A stretch of 64,000 bases of DNA from Clostridia bacterium (GTDB lineage: Bacteria; Bacillota; Clostridia; Oscillospirales; UBA644): positions 1 through 64,000 of the forward strand of contig WHHJ01000003.1 of the NCBI GenBank assembly GCA_014872655.1, read 5' to 3'. Below the pieces are notes generated by a model. That model worked only from the letters and a program-made list of their open reading frames with translations. It was not told the DNA's origin and did no database searches. Position 1 is the stretch's first letter; every line of letters starts with the position of its first letter. This document shows, in pieces, positions 36,499 to 45,833 of the stretch. The position numbers and the translations under genes were made by a program.

Positions 36499-36527
36499 TT
36501 GACAAATGGCGAAAAACAAGTTATACT
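36499..36527 (+). promoter_or_regulatory. Sigma-A promoter of the VOC gene
   Basis: TTGACA (36499-36504), 17 bases and TATACT (36522-36527), 28 bases before the VOC ATG. The two divergent -35 boxes form an inverted repeat TGTCAAT-AAAC-ATTGACA (36487-36504). Confidence 0.9.
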
Positions 36528-36554
36528 GAAAAAAACACGAAAGGACTGAACGGT

Positions 36555-36950
36555 ATGCTGAAGAATAGAAAATTACAACACATTGGTTTTCCGGTAAACG
36601 ATATCGAAAAGACCACCGACTGGTATGTAAATGTGTTGGGCTTTGAAGTTGTGAATGAGGCAACAACACCCGATGGAAAAGTTCCCATTAAATTTATTAA
36701 AAATGGAACAACCGTATATGAACTGTATCAACCGGAGCAGCCGCTGGATGAACAGATTGCAAAAAAAATCGATCACCTCTGTTATGATTCCCAAAATATT
36801 GAAGAAGATTATGACTTTTGTGTTAAAGCAGGATATACGATCACAACGCAGGGAATTGAACAGCTGGAAACAGTGTGGGAAAACGGCGTGCGGTATTTTA
36901 AAATAGCCGGTCCGTCCGGAGAAGAAGTTGAATTTTGTCAGATTTTGTAA
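36555..36950 (+). CDS. VOC/glyoxalase superfamily protein
   Basis: A 131-residue single-domain VOC protein with two beta-alpha-beta-beta-beta units. Likely metal ligands are His9 (KLQHIGFPV), Glu56 in the VYELYQP strand, His73 in KIDHLCYD and Glu125 in EVEFCQIL, the pattern of a glyoxalase-I-like active site. Substrate is unknown; lactoylglutathione lyase or methylmalonyl-CoA epimerase-like functions are possible. The start matches the promoter and AAAGGA; the upstream open frame is inside the promoter and was rejected. Confidence 0.85.
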   Translation: MLKNRKLQHIGFPVNDIEKTTDWYVNVLGFEVVNEATTPDGKVPIKFIKNGTTVYELYQPEQPLDEQIAKKIDHLCYDSQNIEEDYDFCVKAGYTITTQGIEQLETVWENGVRYFKIAGPSGEEVEFCQIL

Positions 36951-36951
36951 G

Positions 36952-36987
36952 AAAAAGAGGTATGTTTTCAGGCATACCTCTTTTTTT
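36952..36987 (+). terminator. Bidirectional terminator
   Basis: AAAGAGGTATG (36954-36964) pairs exactly with CATACCTCTTT (36973-36983), with T-runs on both strands, between convergent VOC and aminopeptidase genes. Confidence 0.9.
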
Positions 36988-36997
36988 GTATCTCTTT

Positions 36998-38758
36998 TTA
37001 GATTTCCTGCGTTTGTTGTTTGAGCCATTGCGCAGCCGGTTTGTCCAAGTATGTAGATAGTGTTTGATAAACACGGTCATGATATTCATTTAACATTGAT
37101 TTTTCTTGAGGTGAAAGAAGATTTGGCAGAATGGCCTCACGTTCAAACGGACAAAGTGTTACGGTCTCAAAGTGTAAGAAGTCGCCGAACGAGGTTGTTC
37201 GATCTTCCTGGCAAAGCATCAGGTTCTCCAGGCGGATTCCATATTGACCGTTGCGATATAACCCCGGTTCGTCGGAGGTGAGCATTCCGGGTTCAAAAAC
37301 GGTTTGTGCTCCAAATCCCACCCCGGACTCGTGCACATTGAGCAAGTACCCTACGCCGTGTCCGGTTCCATGATTGTAATCTAATCCTTGCCGCCACAAT
37401 TCTTCTCTGGCTAAACAGTCCAGCATTTTTCCGGTTGTTTTTTGTTTAAATACAGCAGCTGCAAGTGCCAGATTTGCTTTTAGTACATAGGTATAATCTT
37501 GTTTTTGTTGTTCAGTTAACGGCCCCAGAGCAATCGTTCGTGTGATATCTGTGGTTCCTTGAAGATAATGTCCTCCGGTATCTACAAGCAGGAAGTTTTC
37601 GGGACGCAGCATCGCATTACTTTGGGCGGATGCTTCATAGTGAACAATGGCTCCGTGCGGACCATAGGCCAGGATCGGGGCAAAACTTTGGTATAAATAG
37701 TCCGGCTGCGCTTTTCGAAAGCTGTCTAACTTTTCTGCCGCAGAGATTTCTGTGATTTTTTCAGATGCAACATGAGTTTTTAGCCAGTGGATAAAGCAGG
37801 TGCATGCAATTCCGTCTTTAAGATGTGCTTTTCGAATTTGGTCGCATTCCGTTGGATTTTTTATAGCTTTATCTTTTTCAATCAGATTCTGATCTATAAT
37901 GGAGTTTTGGACCTGCACAGCCTCAATAATAGCGCAGTTTGCAGACTTCAGATCCACTAGAATCTTTTGATTTTTAATCGTCTTCAGATATGGATATATC
38001 TGGTCATAATCCCGCAGGTGAGCGCCGTATTTTTGAAGTTGTGCAAGAACTGCTTCAGAATAGTTTTGAGGATTGGAAAACAGGAATACCTGTTTGGCGG
38101 TTACTATGCAGTACGCTAAAACTACCGGAGTGTATGCAATATCTGCGCCGCGGATATTCAGTAACCAGGCAATTTCGTCCAGCGCAGTGATAAGGTAAAT
38201 TTGCGCATTGGATTGTGCCATGGATTGCCGTATTTTTAAAATTTTATCTTGGGCCCGTTGGCCTGTATATTCTTCCGATAGGCAAAAGGTTGGGTTTGCT
38301 GGAAGGGAGGGCCTGTCTTTCCAAATTGTATCTAATAAGTCAATATCCGTTCGAAATTGGATCCCGCAGGGATCCAATTTCTTATGCAGTTGTTGTGCTT
38401 GTTGCTGGCTGATGGTTCGTCCGTCAAAGGCTAAAACGTCTTTGGGCTGAAGCGTTTGCTCTAAGAAGCATTCTATCGTTGGCACATCTTTTTCACCTGA
38501 CCGAAACAGCTGAATCGGTGTTTGTGCTAATTCTTGTTCTGCTTGTAAAAAGTAACGTCCGTCCGTCCATAATCCGGCGATATCAGCGGTTACGACAAGG
38601 ACTCCTGCGGATCCCGTAAATCCGGACAGGTATTGGCGGCCTTTAAAATAGTCACATACATATTCAGAAAGATGAAAGTCATTGCTTCCAACCAGATAGG
38701 CCGTTATGTCGTTTTGTTTCATGAGTGCACGTAATTGTTCGATTCTTTGTTGGATCAT
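36998..38758 (-). CDS. pepP: Xaa-Pro aminopeptidase, M24B family
   Basis: A 586-residue three-domain aminopeptidase P: two creatinase-N domains (about 1-300) and a C-terminal M24 pita-bread domain. Metal ligands are visible in LLVDTGGHYLQGTTDITRT (two Asp), HGTGHGVGYLLNVHE (His) and the C-terminal SDEPGLY / IRLENL Glu residues. It releases N-terminal residues ahead of proline in the cytoplasm. The 590-residue length matches the long form typical of Clostridia. The ATG at 38758 has AAGGAG eight bases away; a GTG three codons upstream is too close to that site. Confidence 0.94.
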   Translation of the reverse strand: MIQQRIEQLRALMKQNDITAYLVGSNDFHLSEYVCDYFKGRQYLSGFTGSAGVLVVTADIAGLWTDGRYFLQAEQELAQTPIQLFRSGEKDVPTIECFLEQTLQPKDVLAFDGRTISQQQAQQLHKKLDPCGIQFRTDIDLLDTIWKDRPSLPANPTFCLSEEYTGQRAQDKILKIRQSMAQSNAQIYLITALDEIAWLLNIRGADIAYTPVVLAYCIVTAKQVFLFSNPQNYSEAVLAQLQKYGAHLRDYDQIYPYLKTIKNQKILVDLKSANCAIIEAVQVQNSIIDQNLIEKDKAIKNPTECDQIRKAHLKDGIACTCFIHWLKTHVASEKITEISAAEKLDSFRKAQPDYLYQSFAPILAYGPHGAIVHYEASAQSNAMLRPENFLLVDTGGHYLQGTTDITRTIALGPLTEQQKQDYTYVLKANLALAAAVFKQKTTGKMLDCLAREELWRQGLDYNHGTGHGVGYLLNVHESGVGFGAQTVFEPGMLTSDEPGLYRNGQYGIRLENLMLCQEDRTTSFGDFLHFETVTLCPFEREAILPNLLSPQEKSMLNEYHDRVYQTLSTYLDKPAAQWLKQQTQEI

Positions 38759-38825
38759 TTTTTTCACTCCTTGCTACTCTTAATGATATCACAGCCGGGA
38801 TAAAAAGTCAACGTGTGCAGCCGTC

Positions 38826-38851
38826 ACGGGAATTGTTTTTCAACATATAAT
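38826..38851 (+). promoter_or_regulatory. SigK-type promoter of dpaA
   Basis: AC (38826-38827), 16 bases and CATATAAT (38844-38851) match the late mother-cell SigK pattern (AC-16-CATAnnnT). dpaAB (spoVF) is SigK-dependent in Bacillus, so type and target agree. Confidence 0.6.
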
Positions 38852-38904
38852 GATATTGGGCGTGATATATTTGGCTCGATTCGGTATAACAGGGGAATGA
38901 TTCT

Positions 38905-39780
38905 ATGACAAATGATAATAAAAATCCCGCAATCGCGGTTATCGGCGGAGATCTCAGACAGATACGCGCTGCGGAATATTTGATGCAGGCTGGTTATTCC
39001 GTCCGCATTTATGGTTTTGATCAATATGAACTTCCGAAAGATTGCTTCTTAGCTGATTCTTTAGTGCAGGCTGTTTCGGGAGTAGATTATGTGATTTTGC
39101 CTCTTCCTTGGTCAAGGGATGGGGTGATTCTTAATGCGCCGTATAGTTCTGAGGATATTGAATTAGAACAGATTTATGCGTCTGTCATGCCGTGGATGAC
39201 CGTGCTGGGCGGGAAAATAGATTGTTGTAGTTTTGCCGATCGAGGGATTCGGGCTATCGATTATTTTGCGCAAGAATCGTTTCAGATTTTAAATGCAGTT
39301 CCTACCGCAGAAGGGGCGATTCAGATTGCAATGGAAGAAAGTCCCATTACAATCAGTCAAAGTCGATGTCTGGTTGTGGGATATGGGCGCATAGGAAAAG
39401 TTCTTGCTCAGCGATTAAGAGGACTGCATGCTTCTGTCTGTGTTTCTGCCCGGAAAAGCGAAGATTTTGCATGGATTCGAGCTTCCGGATACGAAAGTAT
39501 CAAAACGAGTGATATCAGACAGCGGATCGGGGAGTTCGATTTTATCTTTAACACCGTTCCTGTTCGAGTTATTTCTGAAGCAGAATTGCAGCAGGTAAAG
39601 CGCGGTGCATTATTGATTGATTTAGCCTCTGCACCGGGTGGAATTGACATGGAAAGCGCACAGAAATATGGTGTGCAAACGGTCTGGTCGTTATCTTTGC
39701 CCGGAAAGGTTGCGCCTGATACAGCAGGCAAGATCCTTTCACAGGTTCTTGCAGATGTGATCCAGGAAACACAAAGATAA
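38905..39780 (+). CDS. dpaA: Dipicolinate synthase subunit A
   Basis: A 291-residue DpaA/SpoVFA, the oxidoreductase half of the enzyme that makes dipicolinic acid from the dihydrodipicolinate intermediate in the mother cell. It has an N-terminal Rossmann-like part (IAVIGGDLRQIRAAEYL), then a second nucleotide fold with VVGYGRIGKVLAQRLRGL, and the family-typical LPLPWSRDG and DLASAPGGID motifs. It lies 13 bases before dpaB. Together with spoIVA it shows that the host makes calcium-dipicolinate-containing spores. Confidence 0.95.
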   Translation: MTNDNKNPAIAVIGGDLRQIRAAEYLMQAGYSVRIYGFDQYELPKDCFLADSLVQAVSGVDYVILPLPWSRDGVILNAPYSSEDIELEQIYASVMPWMTVLGGKIDCCSFADRGIRAIDYFAQESFQILNAVPTAEGAIQIAMEESPITISQSRCLVVGYGRIGKVLAQRLRGLHASVCVSARKSEDFAWIRASGYESIKTSDIRQRIGEFDFIFNTVPVRVISEAELQQVKRGALLIDLASAPGGIDMESAQKYGVQTVWSLSLPGKVAPDTAGKILSQVLADVIQETQR

Positions 39781-39793
39781 AAGGAGGCAGAAA

Positions 39794-40387
39794 ATGCCGG
39801 AAAACACAAAAATAAGAATCGGTTTCGGTTTATGCGGTTCGTTTTGCACGCTTTCTAAGGCCATGGAGCAAATGCGTCAGCTTGTTGTACAAGGGTATGA
39901 TGTAACGCCGATTATGTCAGAAAATACATATCGGACCAATACCCGTTTTGGTACAGCACAAAGTTTTATTGACCAGGCTGAGCAAGTCACGCAAAAGCCG
40001 GTTCTTCATTTTATAGAACAGGTAGAGCCGTTTGGGCCGAGAAAGTTATTGGATTTATTGATTATTGCGCCCTGTACGGGTAATACGCTGGCCAAATTGG
40101 CAAACGGAGTTTCAGATACGCCGATTACTCTCGCGGCAAAAGCACATCTCCGCAACGAGCGTCCGGTTTTAATTGCGTTGTCTTCAAATGATGCCTTATC
40201 GCAAAACGCAAAAAACCTTGGCGTGTTGTTGAATAGTAAAAATATCTTTTTTGTTCCGTTTGGGCAAGATGATGCTTTGAAAAAACCAACTTCTTTAGTT
40301 GCTTGTTTTAATCAGATCCCTGAGGCCGTATCTTTGGCCCTTCAGGGGATTCAGATGCAGCCTATGCTTGTTCAGACGGGTGGATAA
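39794..40387 (+). CDS. dpaB: Dipicolinate synthase subunit B (flavoprotein)
   Basis: A 197-residue DpaB/SpoVFB of the flavoprotein (UbiX/Dfp-like) fold, the partner of DpaA. The N-terminus IGFGLCGSFCTLSKAMEQM and the FMN-type motif APCTGNTLAKLANGVSDTPI are visible. AAAAGGAGG precedes the ATG at good spacing. A strong bidirectional hairpin follows. The two subunits are adjacent as in Bacillus. Confidence 0.94.
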   Translation: MPENTKIRIGFGLCGSFCTLSKAMEQMRQLVVQGYDVTPIMSENTYRTNTRFGTAQSFIDQAEQVTQKPVLHFIEQVEPFGPRKLLDLLIIAPCTGNTLAKLANGVSDTPITLAAKAHLRNERPVLIALSSNDALSQNAKNLGVLLNSKNIFFVPFGQDDALKKPTSLVACFNQIPEAVSLALQGIQMQPMLVQTGG

Positions 40388-40451
40388 AGAAGATGCTTTT
40401 GTAAAAAAGCAGGGTTGAATCGCGTGCTTGATTTTAGATCATAAATAAATC

Positions 40452-40491
40452 AAAGTCCCTATGGTTTACTGAATATACCATAGGGACTTTT
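40452..40491 (+). terminator. Terminator of dpaAB (hairpin usable on both strands)
   Basis: A perfect 14-base stem (40452-40465 with 40477-40490, 11-base loop) ends in TTTT. Its minus-strand side could also end clpX transcription. Confidence 0.8.
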
Positions 40492-40499
40492 AAGGTTAA

Positions 40500-40600
40500 A
40501 ACGATACTTTTACCTCGAATAGTTGTTTTTAAATGCAAGGCACATTGCGTAAAAAGGTTTCGTAAACAGCCTTATCGTATCGAGGTAAAGAGTGTTTAGA
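40500..40600. other. Structured-looking spacer, unexplained
   Basis: TTTACCTCGA (40509-40518) and its exact complement TCGAGGTAAA (40580-40589) enclose about 60 bases containing a smaller pair (GCAA and TTGC around 40535-40548). No ORF or known RNA family was recognised. Confidence 0.4.
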
Positions 40601-40676
40601 AAATTTTTATATTGTCTGTGGTACAGGATCTTTTTCAGCTATGTTATAGACGAAAGAATCCTCTTAACACACTGGT

Positions 40677-41987
40677 TTATTGAACGGGTTGTTTTTCTTG
40701 AGGTTTTGTTTGACCTAATGGCGTCAAAGTTGCGCACTCTTCATCCGTTCTGTATTCAAAAATAGGATCTCCGGTTTTTTCAATGCAGGCTTTTGTAATC
40801 GTTACTTTTTTGATATGCAAGTCAGACGGAACCTCAAACATAATATCCGTCATAATATTTTCTACTATGGTACGCAAGCCTCGGGCCCCGGTATTTTTCT
40901 CCACGGCCTTTTCGGCAATGGCTTCAATGGCTTCCTTTTCAAACACCAGTTGAGCGTGATCCATTTGCATCAGTTTTTGATATTGTTTGATCAGTGCATT
41001 TTTAGGTTCGGTCAGAATTTTAACCAGACTATCTTTATCCAGTTTTTCAACGGATACAATAGCCGGAATTCGGCCGACCAGTTCCGGAATCAAGCCGAAT
41101 TTGATCAGGTCATGCGACTCACATTGCTTTAGATAGAAATTTTCATCCTGATCCTTTTTGCTTGCAATCTTGGATTCAAAACCGATGGAGTTGCCGGAAA
41201 GTCTTTTTTGAATAATTTTATCCAGTCCGTCAAATGCGCCGGCGCAGATAAACAAAATATTTTTCGTATTAATTTGAATAAATTCCTGATTGGGATGTTT
41301 ACGTCCGCCATTGGGAGGAACATTGGAAACGGTTCCTTCCAAAATCTTCAGCAGTGCCTGTTGTACGCCTTCACCCGAAACATCTCGTGTAATGGATGGG
41401 TTTTCACTTCGGCGGGCAATTTTATCAATTTCATCTACATAAATGATTCCATGCTCTGCTTGTTCAATGTCGTAGTCTGCCGCTTGAATCAGCTTGAGCA
41501 GAATATTTTCAACATCTTCGCCCACATAGCCTGCTTCCGTTAATGTCGTCGCATCTGCAATAGCAAACGGAACATGAAGGATTTTTGCTAAAATCTGGGC
41601 CATCAGTGTCTTTCCGGATCCGGTAGGTCCTAAAACCAGCACATTGGATTTTGTCAGTTCCACATCGTCATCCGAAGAATTGTAAAACACTCTTTTATAA
41701 TGATTGTATACGGCGACGGATAAGGCCTGTTTTGCATGATCTTGGCCGATGACGTATTGATCCAAAATCTGTTTAATTTGTTGCGGTGTTTTTAGATCAA
41801 TCTGTTTTTGGTCTTTCTTCTTTTTGTTTAACGTTGGTTTGATTTCTTGTAAGTATTCAGTACAGGTATTGACGCAGTCTTCACAGATATATAATCCTTC
41901 ATAAATACCTTGAATAAAAATTCTTGTATTGGATGGGTCTGTCCTCCCGCAAAAGGAGCACCGTTTTTGATCCTCATTTTTTGCCAT
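40677..41987 (-). CDS. clpX: ClpX, ATP-dependent unfoldase of the Clp protease
   Basis: A 436-residue ClpX that recognises, unfolds and threads substrates into ClpP. It has an N-terminal C4 zinc-binding domain with Cys10, Cys13, Cys35 and Cys38, Walker A GPTGSGKT at about 120-127, Walker [11 protein letters not shown], the pore loop GYVGEDVE, and the IGF-like ClpP-docking loop read as SGNSIGFE near residue 266. It is downstream of clpP in the classic tig-clpP-clpX order, with a 60-base gap. Nothing unusual was seen. Confidence 0.97.
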   Translation of the reverse strand: MAKNEDQKRCSFCGRTDPSNTRIFIQGIYEGLYICEDCVNTCTEYLQEIKPTLNKKKKDQKQIDLKTPQQIKQILDQYVIGQDHAKQALSVAVYNHYKRVFYNSSDDDVELTKSNVLVLGPTGSGKTLMAQILAKILHVPFAIADATTLTEAGYVGEDVENILLKLIQAADYDIEQAEHGIIYVDEIDKIARRSENPSITRDVSGEGVQQALLKILEGTVSNVPPNGGRKHPNQEFIQINTKNILFICAGAFDGLDKIIQKRLSGNSIGFESKIASKKDQDENFYLKQCESHDLIKFGLIPELVGRIPAIVSVEKLDKDSLVKILTEPKNALIKQYQKLMQMDHAQLVFEKEAIEAIAEKAVEKNTGARGLRTIVENIMTDIMFEVPSDLHIKKVTITKACIEKTGDPIFEYRTDEECATLTPLGQTKPQEKQPVQ

Positions 41988-42047
41988 TTGCTTTTCTCCC
42001 TGTTAAAACACAAGAGTGACGGCAGTTGCTGTCACTCTGTTTGATGT

Positions 42048-42629
42048 CTATCTTTTTGCAATCACTTTGTCAACCAGTCCGTATTCCTGAGCCTGTACCG
42101 CGGACATAAAGTTGTCTCGCTCGGTATCCTGCTCAATAATCGAAAGAGGCTTTCCGGTATTTTCTGCCAGAATCGTATTCAATTTTTTCTTGATTTCCAA
42201 AATGTGATCTGCGTGGATTTTGATATCGGTTGCCTGGCCCTGAAAACCGCCCAAAGGCTGGTGAATCATAATTTCGCTGTTGGGAAGAGCCAACCGTTTT
42301 CCTTTTGCGCCGGAAGACAGTAAAAACGCGCCCATGCTTGCCGCCATACCAATACAAATCGTGCTTACATCACATTTAATGTAATTCATCGTATCATAAA
42401 TAGCCATTCCTGCCGTAACAGATCCACCAGGGCTGTCGATATACAGGCTGATATCTTTATCCGGATCGACAGACTCTAAATACAGAAGCTGAGCAACCAC
42501 AAGGCTTGCTGAAGCATCGGTAACTTCGTCGGCTAAAAAGATGATCCGGTCATTGAGTAATCTGGAAAAAATGTCATAAGAGCGTTCGCCTCTGTTGGTC
42601 TGCTCTACGACCATCGGTACTAAACTCAT
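42048..42629 (-). CDS. clpP: ClpP, proteolytic subunit
   Basis: A 193-residue ClpP with the intact catalytic triad: Ser98 in MAASMGAF, His123 in MIHQPLGG and Asp172 in ERDNFMSA. It assembles into the tetradecameric chamber with ClpX. The N-terminus begins at LVPMVVEQ, which the family trims. It sits between tig and clpX with 45 and 60 base gaps, consistent with one operon. Confidence 0.97.
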   Translation of the reverse strand: MSLVPMVVEQTNRGERSYDIFSRLLNDRIIFLADEVTDASASLVVAQLLYLESVDPDKDISLYIDSPGGSVTAGMAIYDTMNYIKCDVSTICIGMAASMGAFLLSSGAKGKRLALPNSEIMIHQPLGGFQGQATDIKIHADHILEIKKKLNTILAENTGKPLSIIEQDTERDNFMSAVQAQEYGLVDKVIAKR

Positions 42630-42674
42630 ATCTGAAAACCTCCTCTGATAGAGTATCGTCCATTGTCTGCTGAT

Positions 42675-44159
42675 TTATTCAGCGTCTTTCTTGGTTGTCG
42701 TTTTTTTCGCAGCAGTTTTCTTCGGAGCTGCTTTTTTTTCTTCTGTTGCAGCGGTTGCTTTTTTCGTTGTCGTCTTTTTTGCTGTTGTCTTCTTTGCAGC
42801 CGGCTTTACTTCTTTCTCTGCATCTTCCGGTTGTTTTTCTGCTGCCGCTTTTTTAGTGCTGGTTTTTTTAGTTGCAGCCTTTTTCTCTTCTGTGATAACT
42901 GCAGCATTCTTTACACATTCAAAAGCTTTTTGAATCGAAAGATCTTTTGTGATATTTTCAGTAATATAATCGCTCTTGATTTTGTCTACTTCCGTATTCA
43001 TGCTCTTGGCGATTTTGTCGTATTCTGCATCAACGTCAGCCTGTTCCACAATGATATGTTCTAATTCAGCAATTTTTTCAAGTGCCAAACGTACTTTCAC
43101 ATCTTCTTTTGCTCTTTCCGAGAACATCGCTTTGATCGAATCTGCGTTCTGGCCTGTAATTTCAAGATATTTATCCAAGCTGATGCCTTGGCTCATCAAT
43201 CTGCGCTCAAAACCGTTAACCTGAGCCTCTACTTCGTTATCAAACATGCATTGCGGAATGTCGCCCTCTACTAAATCAGCAAGTTTTGCAGATAACTTTG
43301 CGGTGATATCCTGTTCTGCCATGTCATCTTTTCTTTTTTGCAGTTTTGCTTCAACATCCTTTTTGAACTCAGCAAAGGTATCAAATTCACTGACATCTTT
43401 AGCAAAATCGTCGTCCAGTTCCGGAAGTTGTTCTAATTTGATTTCATGCAGTTTAATCTTAAACTCTGCATCTTTTCCCTTTAATTCAGGAGTATATTCT
43501 TCAGGGAATTTTACCTGGATTGAGAATTCCGATTCCGGTTCACGGTCTACCATCTGATCTTCGAAGCCGGGAATAAATTGGCCGGAGCCTAATTTTAAGC
43601 TGTATCCTTCTGCTTTGCCGCCTTCAAACGGTTTGCCGTCAACAAAACCTTCAAAATCAAAAATAACGGTATCGCCCATTTGAGATTTTCTGTCTGTTAC
43701 ATCAATCAGGCGGGATTGTCTTTGCTGATAATTTTTCAATTCTGCATTCAGTTCTTCTTTTGAAACTTTTGCAGACATTTTTTCGATTTCAATACCTTTA
43801 TAATTTTGAATCTCAATTTCCGGTTTTACGGTAACTTTTACTTTAAAAGAAAACCCGTTTTCGGTATTGATTTCTTCGACTTCCGGTCTGTCTACCGGTG
43901 TGATCTTTGCTTCTGCAACAGCTTGTTCATAAGCAGTGGGGTAGATCTCATTAATAGCATCATCGTAAAATACACCTTTACCGTACATCTTTTCTACCAT
44001 TTTTCTGGGCGCTTTCCCGCGACGGAAACCAGGCACATTCATTTTACGAATATTTTTTCTATAAGAGGCGTCTACCGCTTTCTCAAATTCGTCAGCGTCA
44101 ACGGATACTTCCATCTCCACAATGTTCTTGTCAATCTTTTCCAATTTTTCCAGTTTCAT
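42675..44159 (-). CDS. tig: Trigger factor with Lys/Ala/Thr-rich C-terminal tail
   Basis: A 494-residue ribosome-bound chaperone and peptidyl-prolyl isomerase. It has an N-terminal ribosome-binding domain with the signature GFRRGKAPRKM near residue 45, an FKBP-type PPIase domain near 150-235, and a C-terminal chaperone domain to about 423. Ordinary trigger factors are about 430 residues. This one continues for 71 residues of alternating TKK, AAKK and EEK runs, like histone H1 or HupB tails, with several close repeats of KKTTTKK. The ATG at 44159 has CAGGAG nine bases before it, so it was preferred over a TTG three codons upstream. It heads the tig-clpP-clpX operon. Confidence 0.95.
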   Translation of the reverse strand: MKLEKLEKIDKNIVEMEVSVDADEFEKAVDASYRKNIRKMNVPGFRRGKAPRKMVEKMYGKGVFYDDAINEIYPTAYEQAVAEAKITPVDRPEVEEINTENGFSFKVKVTVKPEIEIQNYKGIEIEKMSAKVSKEELNAELKNYQQRQSRLIDVTDRKSQMGDTVIFDFEGFVDGKPFEGGKAEGYSLKLGSGQFIPGFEDQMVDREPESEFSIQVKFPEEYTPELKGKDAEFKIKLHEIKLEQLPELDDDFAKDVSEFDTFAEFKKDVEAKLQKRKDDMAEQDITAKLSAKLADLVEGDIPQCMFDNEVEAQVNGFERRLMSQGISLDKYLEITGQNADSIKAMFSERAKEDVKVRLALEKIAELEHIIVEQADVDAEYDKIAKSMNTEVDKIKSDYITENITKDLSIQKAFECVKNAAVITEEKKAATKKTSTKKAAAEKQPEDAEKEVKPAAKKTTAKKTTTKKATAATEEKKAAPKKTAAKKTTTKKDAE

Positions 44160-44279
44160 CTTTTCCAACTCCTGTTTTACTTTTACGCATTTAGTTTATT
44201 ATAGCATATTTTTTACTGTTTGAATAGTATCTGACATTATTTTATGATTGGGTTTCGAAAAAATTTCATAATATTTCTA

Positions 44280-44969
44280 TTAAAATATCTGTAAAGGCTT
44301 AAATTGCAGGTAGTCGGCAGAAATTAAATGCATATGAATACCCTCGTAGATTTCTTTTTCTGCCAACTCATGAGCAGCATGTCCATGCAAATGTCCATAA
44401 AAGCATTCACGGATTTGATACTCTTTTAAAACCTGTAGAATCGGTTCACAGACCGTTCCGTTAAAAACCGGGGGATAATGCAGAAAAACATAAGCCGGTT
44501 TGTTGGACTGTTGCTTTTGATAGGCCTGTAAAGATAGCCGAAGACGTCCGGCCTCTCGGTCAATGACTTTTTGATCGTTTTCTTCGCCCGGTTCCAGTAA
44601 CCAACCGCGCGTTCCGCATAAAAAAACATGTTCGGTTTGGTATGTATTATTAAATAAAAAAGAAATGGTCTTAAATCGAGGCTCAATAAATTCATAAAGT
44701 TTCTTTTGTGTGGACCACCAGTAGTCATGATTGCCTTTTAATAAAATTTTTTGCCCAGGCAAAGAGTCCAGCAGCGCCAAATCCGGTTCCAGTTGATTCA
44801 TATCCATAGCCCAGGAAAGATCGCCGGCAATCACGATGGTATCGTCCTGTTTTAAACACCAGTTCTCAATCAATCTTTTTTCGTGGTCTTCCCAAAGCGG
44901 TCCAAAAATATCCATGGGCTTATCAACAGCTCTGGATAAATGTAAATCTGCGATCGCATACAATCCCAT
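44280..44969 (-). CDS. Calcineurin-like metallophosphoesterase
   Basis: A 229-residue binuclear metallophosphoesterase. The ligand pattern is complete: ADLHL (Asp, His) at the N-terminus, GDLSW (Asp), GNHDYWW (Asn, His, Asp), LHYPP (His) and GHLHG (two His). It could act on phosphoesters such as nucleotides or phosphodiesters; substrate is unknown. It directly follows the dipeptidase gene with a stop-to-start gap of zero bases, so it is probably coupled to it. It matches the YmdB-unlike group COG1768. Confidence 0.92.
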   Translation of the reverse strand: MGLYAIADLHLSRAVDKPMDIFGPLWEDHEKRLIENWCLKQDDTIVIAGDLSWAMDMNQLEPDLALLDSLPGQKILLKGNHDYWWSTQKKLYEFIEPRFKTISFLFNNTYQTEHVFLCGTRGWLLEPGEENDQKVIDREAGRLRLSLQAYQKQQSNKPAYVFLHYPPVFNGTVCEPILQVLKEYQIRECFYGHLHGHAAHELAEKEIYEGIHMHLISADYLQFKPLQIF

Positions 44970-45833
44970 TCAGTTTATCTCCAATACGCGTAAAGCATTT
45001 TTAACGCTGATTTTTTCTGCAACGGTGGCTCCAAATTCTTGGGTAAAGGTTTGGATGATATTTTTGATGTCAGAGGCTCCCGAAAATCCTACGGGCAAGG
45101 TTTTGGTTCCGTCAAAATCACAGCCTAAGGCAAGAATATCCTCACCCCCGAGCTGCAAGATATGATCAGCATGACGTACAATATCTGTCATGGTCGCCGT
45201 TTCTTTATTTAAAAAGGGTGCGTGTAAATTCAGTCCGATCAATCCTTTTTTTTGGATGATACAGCGGATTTGATCATCGGTTAAATTTCGTAAATCTTCA
45301 CAAACGGCGCGGGCGTTTGAGTGGGTTGCTACAACCGGTTGCTCCGTGTTTTCCACGATATCATAGAACCCTTGTTCTGATAAATGAGAGACATCCGGCA
45401 AAATATGCAGCTGGTTCAATTGTTCCAAATACTCTAACCCTAACGGCGATAATCCCTTGGTATTATTGGTGTAGGCCCCCGTTGCTAAACTGTTTCGACC
45501 GTTCCACGCAAAACCGAAGATGCGGATATGAAATTGTTGCAGTATCAAAAGACTGTTCGGATCCGTTCCGATCATCCCTCCGCCTTCTACCGTATAAATA
45601 GGAACAATATTCGGTTGCTGCTGAATCTTTTTAGAAAAATAGGTTAGAACCTTTTCAATATACAGGCTTCCTTCTGCGACCGAGGTGTCGTCGAAAAAAA
45701 CAGCAAAACATTGGTATATTTTTTCATATCCTGACGTTTGTTGTTGACTAAGTTGTAGAGAATCGTCACTCAGGTTGTTCTTCATCCTGTATAACTTCGT
45801 CGCCGTATCGCAATGCAGATCTGCATAAATCAT
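44970..45833 (-). CDS. Membrane-dipeptidase-type (M19) peptidase
   Basis: A 287-residue renal-dipeptidase (M19) family zinc enzyme that cleaves dipeptides, including D-amino-acid-containing ones. Zn ligands are visible in ADLHCD (His7, Asp9), the bridging Glu in YTVEGGG, His in DVSHLS, His in ATHSNARAV and Asp in GCDFDGT. The frame extends 68 codons upstream inside yraN and rnhB, but homology begins at this ATG, with AAGGTGG 9-10 bases away. The resulting 68-base overlap with yraN is unusual. A role in recycling peptidoglycan dipeptides is plausible but unproven. Confidence 0.92.
   Translation of the reverse strand: MIYADLHCDTATKLYRMKNNLSDDSLQLSQQQTSGYEKIYQCFAVFFDDTSVAEGSLYIEKVLTYFSKKIQQQPNIVPIYTVEGGGMIGTDPNSLLILQQFHIRIFGFAWNGRNSLATGAYTNNTKGLSPLGLEYLEQLNQLHILPDVSHLSEQGFYDIVENTEQPVVATHSNARAVCEDLRNLTDDQIRCIIQKKGLIGLNLHAPFLNKETATMTDIVRHADHILQLGGEDILALGCDFDGTKTLPVGFSGASDIKNIIQTFTQEFGATVAEKISVKNALRVLEIN

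Noticed and set aside
36396..36554. Upstream extension of the VOC protein with a hydrophobic N-terminus
   Set aside because: It crosses the divergent promoters, and the transcript starts after them; the VOC fold starts at 36555.
42663..43064. Plus-strand frame rich in Phe and Cys across the trigger factor tail
   Set aside because: It is the reverse complement of Lys/Ala/Thr-repeat coding DNA and has no plausible start site or homology.
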